A stretch of DNA of 5,455 nt from NCBI GenBank assembly GCA_949127695.1, contig CASBQH010000345.1, positions 1 to 5,455 on the forward strand. The letters are read 5' to 3'. This DNA comes from Synechococcales cyanobacterium PMM_0073 (GTDB lineage: Bacteria > Cyanobacteriota > Cyanobacteriia > Elainellales > Elainellaceae). Positions within the stretch are counted from its first letter, which is position 1; each line of letters begins with the position of its first letter. Of the stretch, positions 1-4,194 are shown in pieces. The notes beneath the pieces are model-generated. The model had not been told where the DNA came from and ran no database searches. It saw nothing but the letters and a program-made list of their open reading frames with translations. A program made the position numbers and the translations under genes.

Positions 1-2
1 CC

Positions 3-926
3 TTTGTGGCGCAGATTCCGCAAGGTCGAATTTGGACTGCCGCCGACCAGAGCAGTCGAGCCATCTTTGCAGCCGACCAGCTGCTGAGCGATCTATCAGT
101 TGAGTTTCCGCTGCTCAGCCCTGGCTCGCCGCCGCCGCCGCATTCTGCACAGTCGCGCTGGCTGCCGGAGGTCACGCAGATTCAGGGGCGCGTGGTGGCG
201 CTGGCCAGCCTCACCGACAACAATTACTTTCACTGGATGTTTGAGCTGCTGCCGCAGATTGATTTGCTCCGCCGCAGCGGCCTAGATTGGGACAGCGTGG
301 CGGCAATTCGAGTCAGCCACAGCCAGCCGTTTCAGCAGCAGACGCTGGCACTGTTGGGTGTTCCAGCTCACAAGCTGCTGAGCGATCAGCTTCATTTGCA
401 GGCGAGTGAATTAATCGTGGCCACTACCGGACATCCGGCCTGGATGCCACAGTGGACTTGCCAGTTTTTGCGGCGATTGCTGTTGCATTCTGCCAGACCC
501 GCCAGCCTCAGACTCTACATCAGCCGTCGCCATGCTAGCCGCAGCGTAATCAACGAAGCCGCAGTTTTGGCGCTGCTAGAGCCGCTGGGATTTCAGACTG
601 TACTGCTCGAATCGCTCTCGGTGCGGCAGCAGGCCAATCTGCTGGCGCAGGCTGAGGCGGTGATTGCCCCACATGGCGGCGGCTTGACGAATTTGCTGTT
701 CTGCCCGCCCGGAACTAAAGTGATTGAGCTGTTTCCGCCCGATTTTGTCTATCCCTGCTACTGGCTGGTCGCCAATCTAGTCCAGCTAGAGTACTACTAT
801 CTGCTGGGCAGAACGCCCGCTGGCTTTTACCTAAACCAGTTGCTCTATCCCAACCCGCGCTTGGCCGATATTTGGGTGGATCTGGCGCAGCTTCAGGCTC
901 TGCTGCGGCTGGCTGGCCTGAGCTAA
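3..926 (+). CDS. Glycosyltransferase family 61 (DUF563) protein, 3' portion
   Basis: Enzymes of this family transfer sugars in polysaccharide or glycan synthesis, usually in the cytoplasm or at the membrane; donor and acceptor cannot be read here. Counting from the GTG at 6 as residue 1, two family signatures are visible: NYFHWMFELLPQ at about 73-84 and APHGGGLTNLLFCPPGTKVIELF, from about 221, where the GGGLTN loop and following strand are the most conserved part of DUF563. A segment beginning YISRR (about 171) precedes it, as is usual. The frame stays open to the left edge (TTT before the GTG), and the first visible residues (VAQIPQGRIW) look like internal family sequence, so the true start probably lies upstream and the gene is 5'-truncated by the window. 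The stop is TAA at 924-926. The next gene has its own regulatory region, so this is probably the last gene of an upstream polysaccharide cluster. Family assignment is firm; the specific reaction is unknown. Confidence 0.88.
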   Translation, partial: FVAQIPQGRIWTAADQSSRAIFAADQLLSDLSVEFPLLSPGSPPPPHSAQSRWLPEVTQIQGRVVALASLTDNNYFHWMFELLPQIDLLRRSGLDWDSVAAIRVSHSQPFQQQTLALLGVPAHKLLSDQLHLQASELIVATTGHPAWMPQWTCQFLRRLLLHSARPASLRLYISRRHASRSVINEAAVLALLEPLGFQTVLLESLSVRQQANLLAQAEAVIAPHGGGLTNLLFCPPGTKVIELFPPDFVYPCYWLVANLVQLEYYYLLGRTPAGFYLNQLLYPNPRLADIWVDLAQLQALLRLAGLS

Positions 927-961
927 TTCAAAACTAGACCAAAAGAATTTTCGATCTTGAT

Positions 962-975
962 AGTACATTAGAACT
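962..975. promoter_or_regulatory. Upstream LexA-type operator (one mismatch)
   Basis: AGTACATTAGAACT is an imperfect palindrome, AGTAC-N4-GAACT. It matches the cyanobacterial LexA pattern RGTACNNNDGTWCB at 13 of 14 positions in either orientation. It lies 41 bp upstream (start to start) of a perfect match, which is close to four helical turns and would put two LexA dimers on roughly the same DNA face. Alone it would be a weak call; the pairing makes it credible. Confidence 0.6.
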
Positions 976-987
976 ATCTGTGGTAGA

Positions 988-1016
988 TTGAGGACATCGA
1001 ACGGTACAAATGTACT
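988..1016 (+). promoter_or_regulatory. Candidate sigma-70 promoter for the 1070-2650 operon
   Basis: TTGAGG (988-993) and TGTACT (1011-1016) each match the -35 and -10 consensus at four of six positions, with a 17-bp spacer. The -10 would lie inside the perfect LexA box, a common arrangement for repression, and transcription would start near 1023, giving a leader of about 47 nt. The match is modest and rests partly on the LexA box location, so treat it as a suggestion. Confidence 0.3.
1003..1016. promoter_or_regulatory. LexA operator, perfect match to the cyanobacterial consensus
   Basis: GGTACAAATGTACT fits RGTACNNNDGTWCB at every position. This pattern was described for LexA in Anabaena and related cyanobacteria. 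The site is 53 nt upstream of the ATG at 1070, within the normal range for an operator overlapping or flanking a promoter. Scanning the other GTAC occurrences in the window found no further 14-mer of this form, so both candidate boxes fall in this one 143-bp gap. In some cyanobacteria (Synechocystis) LexA controls functions other than SOS, so LexA binding does not by itself prove DNA-damage induction. Confidence 0.75.
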
Positions 1017-1069
1017 AACAAGAGTGTCGCACCAGCGCCACCGTCCCTTATCTCGCCAGAGGAAGTGCT

Positions 1070-2080
1070 ATGAGACCCTCACAAGCCGAAATCAAGGCCA
1101 TCGAAGCCGAACTGCGATCGATTCGAGCCGATAGCTCAGTCAGCCTGCTTGATTCAGCGAATCTTACCCCAATTGCCCCAACTATTTCTCTCAATATTTC
1201 TCCCAATATTTCTCCCAAGCTGGAGCGGCCTAAACCTGCTGAAACTGCCGCTAAAAGACGCTCAATTGAATGCTTTCCAATCGCGGAAATAACGGTTAGC
1301 CAAACCGTTGGGCAAACAGTATCAAGATTAGCTTCAGCCAGAACAAGTACGCAGCAGCGAATCGATCTGGGTCGCGCCATGCAGCAGAAAACGCGCTTTG
1401 CTAGACCGGCTCAACCCAGCTCACAGGCCGCAATCTCTCGGCAGATGCTAGCCGAAAAGGCGCATCAAATCAACCAGCTCTCTGCTCAGCAAGAGGCCGT
1501 GATTTTAGAGCTAATTACGCTGTCAGAGCAGATTGAGTCGGCCAACGCCATTTGCGAAACCGCAGAAGTGCCGCATGTCGATGCAGATGCCGCCGGAACG
1601 CTAGTTTTGACCTCCCGCACCATTGAGCTGCCGCCCGAAGAAAGACGCGCCCGCCGCCGACCGCGCCGCAGCCAGCTGATGCTGGCCAGTACAGGAGCCG
1701 TCTGGCAAGGAACTTGGGGTTTGCTGAGTACGCTGGGCGCAGCAGGTCGCTGGCTGCTCTCGCCGCTTGGACTGCTGCCTAAACAGCCGCGCCGAGTCAC
1801 GCGAACTGCGGGTCGGCGGGCTTCGGGTCGGCGCAGGGTCGAAGAATTTACCTTCCAGGAAGCCGCGATTTTGGTGCTGGGTTCAGCGATGCTGCGGGTG
1901 GGACTCGATTTGCTCGTCGCCAGCTATCCAATGCTCTGGATGCCCAGTCTGCTAGTGATGCTCACGCCCGCCGCCATCGCCATCTACCGTTCGACGCTCG
2001 CACCCCAGGCTGGCTTTATCTGGGGCTATCGCCTGTTTGCGCTCATGATTGGCCTACTACTCGGAGGAAGACTACTATGA
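1070..2080 (+). CDS. Hypothetical coiled-coil protein with C-terminal membrane domain
   Basis: A 336-aa protein I do not recognise. The ATG is preceded by a good ribosome binding site (AGAGGAAG, 1058-1065). In order: a short charged helix (residues about 5-20); a low-complexity Ser/Pro/Thr linker holding a T-I-S-L, N-I-S-P, N-I-S-P repeat (38-49); a polar region; a probable coiled-coil segment (about 124-160, containing LAEKAHQINQLSAQQ); a strongly basic patch (192-200, RRARRRPRR); a moderately hydrophobic stretch (203-236); a second basic patch (241-256); then two or three membrane helices at about 262-286 (containing Arg276 and Asp280), 288-306 and 315-336. There is no signal peptide, so the long N-terminal part is predicted to be cytoplasmic, with the basic patches next to the membrane or binding nucleic acid or phospholipid. 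Its stop overlaps the next start (ATGA), so the two are probably translationally coupled. First gene behind the double LexA operator. Function unknown. Confidence 0.85.
   Translation: MRPSQAEIKAIEAELRSIRADSSVSLLDSANLTPIAPTISLNISPNISPKLERPKPAETAAKRRSIECFPIAEITVSQTVGQTVSRLASARTSTQQRIDLGRAMQQKTRFARPAQPSSQAAISRQMLAEKAHQINQLSAQQEAVILELITLSEQIESANAICETAEVPHVDADAAGTLVLTSRTIELPPEERRARRRPRRSQLMLASTGAVWQGTWGLLSTLGAAGRWLLSPLGLLPKQPRRVTRTAGRRASGRRRVEEFTFQEAAILVLGSAMLRVGLDLLVASYPMLWMPSLLVMLTPAAIAIYRSTLAPQAGFIWGYRLFALMIGLLLGGRLL
1181..1216 (+). repeat. Three 12-bp tandem repeats within the 1070 gene
   Basis: Three head-to-tail 12-bp units: ACTATTTCTCTC, AATATTTCTCCC, AATATTTCTCCC. The last two are identical and the first differs at two positions. 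The units are codon-aligned and encode T-I-S-L, N-I-S-P, N-I-S-P in the predicted cytoplasmic linker. Confidence 0.85.
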
Positions 2081-2268
2081 GTCCTTTACTGCTGGGAGCC
2101 GCATGGCTGCTGTTTGTGGTCTCTTGCTTGGCTTCAATGACGCCAACTGGGAGGCTAACCGGGAGGCTAACTGGGAGACTAACTGGGAAACCAATTGGGA
2201 AACCAATTGGGAAACGGAAGTTGCCCGCCAAGCCCGTCAGAGCCGGAGGTCGCGATGAAACGACCTAG
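2077..2268 (+). CDS. Small single-span membrane protein with repeat-derived basic tail
   Basis: A 63-aa protein of unknown function. The case for it being real is contextual: its ATG overlaps the upstream stop as ATGA, a strong Shine-Dalgarno (GGAGG, 2063-2067) lies nine bases ahead, and it overlaps the next gene by 14 nt. Residues about 3-20 (PLLLGAAWLLFVVSCLAS) form one hydrophobic segment, either a membrane anchor or an uncleaved signal. The Cys at about 17 is preceded by VVS rather than a good lipobox. The rest is strongly basic, about 11 Lys/Arg to 2 acidic residues. Its core is six 4-residue units (TGRL three times, TGKP, IGKP, IGKR) from the 12-bp DNA repeat. The tail could bind phospholipid head groups, anionic envelope polymers or nucleic acid, depending on topology. 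All frames across the array are open, so coding status rests on start signals and coupling, not ORF length. Confidence 0.6.
   Translation: MSPLLLGAAWLLFVVSCLASMTPTGRLTGRLTGRLTGKPIGKPIGKRKLPAKPVRAGGRDETT
2145..2216 (+). repeat. Six-copy 12-bp tandem repeat
   Basis: Six contiguous 12-bp units, starting AACTGGGAGGCT at 2145 and ending AATTGGGAAACG at 2205-2216. Neighbouring units differ by one or two bases and the sequence drifts steadily along the array (AACTGGGAGGCT, then AACTGGGAAACC, then AATTGGGAAACC), as expected from repeated slippage or unequal recombination followed by mutation. The length is a multiple of three, so copy-number change would lengthen or shorten the encoded tail by four residues at a time. 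Confidence 0.92.
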
Positions 2269-2650
2269 CCCTCAGCGCCAGCTTGGAATGCGCTTATTTT
2301 TGCTGGGCGGCGCAGTTGCCGTGATTGCCGGACTGAGCAGCGATATTCACCAGACGATTGCGGCACAGCGCAGCCCGCGCCCCGAAAACTGCACCGGAGC
2401 GCCGAACGTGCAGGCGACGCTCTCGCGAGATCAGCTGGCTACGTTTCTGACAATCTCTGAGCGCAGTCCCAAAGTCGAAGTGCAGGAGGTGCTGCAAGCC
2501 CCCTACTGTCAGCTCACCCACTTAGAAGTACGGGCAGGCGTGACAGCTGAACGAGCGGTTTATCCGCTGGCTTTCGACCCGCAGACTTGGCTAGTGGTGC
2601 TGTTTGAGGGCAATGAATATGCTGGATACCAGCTGCAAGTCTTGCGCTAG
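2255..2650 (+). CDS. Conserved-type hypothetical protein, membrane-anchored, extracytoplasmic
   Basis: A 131-aa protein. The ATG at 2255 is chosen because GGAGG (2245-2249) sits five bases upstream; the longer in-frame TTG at 2195 lies inside the tandem repeat and has no such site. An N-terminal positive stretch (MKRPSPQRQLGMR) and a hydrophobic helix (about 13-27) give a signal anchor or signal peptide, placing residues from about 30 on outside the cytoplasm. The globular part has two Cys (46 and 85) that could form a disulfide in the periplasm or lumen. It ends in a distinctive segment, YPLAFDPQTWLVVLFEGNEY (about 103-122), which I associate with an unnamed cyanobacterial family. The LSRDQLATFL...VEVQEVLQAPYC stretch (56-85) faintly recalls the helix-turn pattern of SmpA/BamE-like domains, but this is only an impression. 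It overlaps the preceding gene by 14 nt and ends the operon that starts at 1070. Function unknown. Confidence 0.82.
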   Translation: MKRPSPQRQLGMRLFLLGGAVAVIAGLSSDIHQTIAAQRSPRPENCTGAPNVQATLSRDQLATFLTISERSPKVEVQEVLQAPYCQLTHLEVRAGVTAERAVYPLAFDPQTWLVVLFEGNEYAGYQLQVLR

Positions 2651-2685
2651 TCATACTCAAATATGCGCCGAAACTGACGATGTCC

Positions 2686-2694
2686 TGCTATATA
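2686..2694 (+). promoter_or_regulatory. Possible extended -10 element for the 2741-4193 gene pair
   Basis: TGCTATATA (2686-2694) has the TGn extension followed by a TATATA hexamer, four of six to consensus, about 46 nt ahead of the ATG at 2741. No good -35 is seen at the usual spacing, which extended -10 promoters can tolerate. The 90-bp gap after the 1070-2650 operon contains no clear terminator, so read-through is also possible. Confidence 0.28.
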
Positions 2695-2740
2695 TGGAGG
2701 GTTACTCTGATATCGTCTGAGCTTGGGAGCCTGCTAGAGT

Positions 2741-3217
2741 ATGGAACGCGATTGGGTGAGCCGCAGCAAGACTGGAGCCGCAGTCGGGCTTGCCCTAATG
2801 CTGGCAGCCTGTGCCTCAGCTGCCAATCTGATTCCCGTAACCGAATCTCCACGCCAAATTCAGATTCAGCAGAGCTGGCAGTTACAGGCAGGCGACCGAG
2901 TGAAGCAGTACCAAATTGCTGCCGGACTCGGAGATCTGTCGATTGCCCTCAAAGGCGGCAAAGTCTATGCGCCCTTTACCGGACGGATTCAGCCAACTAT
3001 TAACAGCTGCGTTCTCTTTTCTACTCCCGAAGTGCCTGCCTACCTGTTTCGGTTCTGTGGCCTTAGCCAGCCGCGCTTGGGAGCGATTCAGCAGGGCGAG
3101 GTGATTGGCTCAGGCGACTATCTGCATTTTGCCGTGCTGCGTAAGCTGCCCGAAGGCACCTGGACCATTGTTGAACCGGCTCGATCAATGCTGGAAAAAA
3201 TCTTGAGTAAGCCTTAA
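2741..3217 (+). CDS. Putative lipoprotein with degenerate M23 (LytM-like) domain
   Basis: A 158-aa exported protein. The ATG is the first start after an in-frame TAG at 2735-2737; GGGAG at 2725-2729 is a distant possible ribosome site. A signal sequence (about 10-23) ends in the lipobox L-A-A-C, with Cys24 as the likely lipidated residue. The rest aligns by eye with M23 (lysostaphin-type) peptidases: GGKVYAPFTGRI (72-83) corresponds to the GTxVYAPxxGxV strand, GAIQQGEVIGSGDYLHFAVL (114-133) to the VKxGQxIGxxGxxxGxHLHFEV core, and VEPARSMLEKIL (144-155) to the closing DPxxYL helix. The zinc and catalytic residues are mostly missing: there is no HxxxD motif, and the HxH is YLH. It is therefore probably not an active endopeptidase but a peptidoglycan-binding or regulatory domain, as in EnvC and NlpD. 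Cys90 and Cys106 could pair in the oxidising compartment. Probably co-transcribed with the next gene, 16 nt away. Confidence 0.75.
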   Translation: MERDWVSRSKTGAAVGLALMLAACASAANLIPVTESPRQIQIQQSWQLQAGDRVKQYQIAAGLGDLSIALKGGKVYAPFTGRIQPTINSCVLFSTPEVPAYLFRFCGLSQPRLGAIQQGEVIGSGDYLHFAVLRKLPEGTWTIVEPARSMLEKILSKP

Positions 3218-3231
3218 ATATTTGCTTTAAG
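3213..3231 (+). other. Small inverted repeat across a stop codon and the next start region
   Basis: CTTAAA (3213-3218) and TTTAAG (3226-3231) are perfect inverted arms around a 7-nt loop. The left arm contains the TAA stop of the degenerate-M23 gene and the right arm ends two bases before the ATG at 3234. The stem is short and AT-rich, so it is unlikely to be a terminator. It might modulate translation of the next gene, which lacks a recognisable Shine-Dalgarno. Confidence 0.25.
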
Positions 3232-3233
3232 CC

Positions 3234-4193
3234 ATGAACAAAATCGGCATCTACGCAACAGGGCTATTTGCCCTGACTCAGCCTGCTGCTTTAGCGGCGC
3301 AACCCGCTTCGTTTCCAGAGGCGTTATCGTCGCAGCCAGTATTATCGCAGCCAGTGTTATCGCAGCCAGTCCAACAGAATTCACCGCACTTTCACAGTAG
3401 TGATCTAGGCTTGCAGTTTGATCTATCCAATTCAACTCCAATTCCAGCTCAAATTCAGGGTTCAGACTATTTCCAGATGAGTCCTGCCAAAAATCAGCCT
3501 AACGTTAAATCTTCAGCCGCCTCCAATCTATTTCAGCAGGCGACCTTCACGCTAAGGCAGCTTTTTTCTAAAGATACCGATTCGCTAGTTGCGGTTGCAG
3601 TTGGCAACGCAGAAGGCACGCGCACCCCCGCAGGCGACCGCAGCCAGCATTTCTATGGCCATGCCGATCCCGGCAACGGCGTCTGGAATCTGGGTACTTT
3701 CTCCTATCAGCATGGCGCAGATTCTGCCGAAGCCGCCGACGCGAAGCAGCTAGAGCGCCTCAAACGACAGGCGCAGGTGATGCAGGAAAAAGCTAGCGCC
3801 CATGGGCTAAAGCTGACGCTAGCAGAAACGCTCAACGGGATTGATTTGGCCAATCAAGCCCCCCAAGCGCTGTTAGATGTAGCGGGCTATATTGACTGGC
3901 TGGCGCAGGCGCAGAATCTGGGCATGAGTGGGTCAGAGGCAATTCTCTGGGCGAGAGTTCAGTCGTTTATTGATCCCAAAACGCAGCGCTGGAATGCGCC
4001 GGGCTTGGGCAACAATGCCGAGAGCATCACCCGCGATCAGCAGCGGCGAATGCAGGCGATTGCCCGCGCCATTCAGCACCAAAATGACTCAATTGCTGCT
4101 GATGCTCGCCTCAATCCGCAGCCAATTGGCTTGCGACTGCGCCGAAGTCTGGCTCAGCGCTTGATGCAGCAATTCTCAGCATGGTTCAGCTGA
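3234..4193 (+). CDS. Exported conserved-type hypothetical protein, possibly lysozyme-like
   Basis: A 319-aa protein with a signal peptide: MNK, a hydrophobic run (4-14), and an A-L-A cleavage motif at 19-21. Residues 22-115 are a Ser/Gln/Pro-rich linker with an S-Q-P-V-L repeat (33-46). The conserved-looking core begins at about 117: GNAEGTR (124-130), then YGHADPGNGVWNLGTFSYQH (141-160), then a helical segment rich in charged residues (165-290). An acidic residue in an EG motif (Glu127) followed by a Y-x-x-x-D-P-G-N segment recalls the catalytic Glu and Asp neighbourhood of phage-type lysozymes, but the spacing is not a clear match, so this is a hypothesis only. I associate the core with an unnamed cyanobacterial family. 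It follows a degenerate M23 lipoprotein gene by 16 nt, consistent with work at the cell wall. No Shine-Dalgarno is seen; the start is supported by the signal peptide. Its stop is one base from the stop of the convergent RTX gene. Confidence 0.83.
   Translation: MNKIGIYATGLFALTQPAALAAQPASFPEALSSQPVLSQPVLSQPVQQNSPHFHSSDLGLQFDLSNSTPIPAQIQGSDYFQMSPAKNQPNVKSSAASNLFQQATFTLRQLFSKDTDSLVAVAVGNAEGTRTPAGDRSQHFYGHADPGNGVWNLGTFSYQHGADSAEAADAKQLERLKRQAQVMQEKASAHGLKLTLAETLNGIDLANQAPQALLDVAGYIDWLAQAQNLGMSGSEAILWARVQSFIDPKTQRWNAPGLGNNAESITRDQQRRMQAIARAIQHQNDSIAADARLNPQPIGLRLRRSLAQRLMQQFSAWFS
3331..3370 (+). repeat. 15-bp tandem repeat (2.7 copies) in the exported protein gene
   Basis: CGCAGCCAGTATTAT, CGCAGCCAGTGTTAT and a partial CGCAGCCAGT follow head to tail and encode the S-Q-P-V-L repeat just after the signal peptide. 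The copies are nearly identical, which suggests a recent duplication in a flexible linker. Confidence 0.88.
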
Positions 4194-4194
4194 A

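Noticed and set aside
6..8. GTG at 6 as the true start of the glycosyltransferase gene
   Set aside because: The frame is open to the window edge and the following residues look like internal DUF563 sequence; no ribosome binding site can be assessed in five bases.
957..962. TTGATA as a -35 element
   Set aside because: It is five of six to consensus, but no acceptable -10 lies 16-19 bp downstream; the nearest (TAGATT) is 21 bp away.
961..1017. TAGTACATT / AATGTACTA 9-bp inverted repeat as a hairpin or terminator
   Set aside because: The arms are 39 nt apart with no T-run, and each arm is part of a LexA-type palindrome, which explains the symmetry better.
1048..1380. 110-aa minus-strand reading frame antisense to the 1070 gene
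   Set aside because: No ribosome binding site or domain recognised; it would cover the start region of the operon, and the plus-strand frame has far better start signals.
2145..2216. CRISPR-like array
   Set aside because: Units are 12 bp, contiguous and without spacers; this is a coding tandem repeat.
2049..2258. 69-aa frame with NWET repeats across the tandem array
   Set aside because: The 12-bp array leaves all frames open. This frame starts inside the 1070 gene and lacks the ribosome site and coupling that the 2077 frame has.
2680..3003. 107-aa plus-strand reading frame overlapping the lipoprotein gene
   Set aside because: Low-quality composition (Ser/Arg/Cys-rich), no domain, and it overlaps a gene with a clear lipobox and M23-like motifs in another frame.
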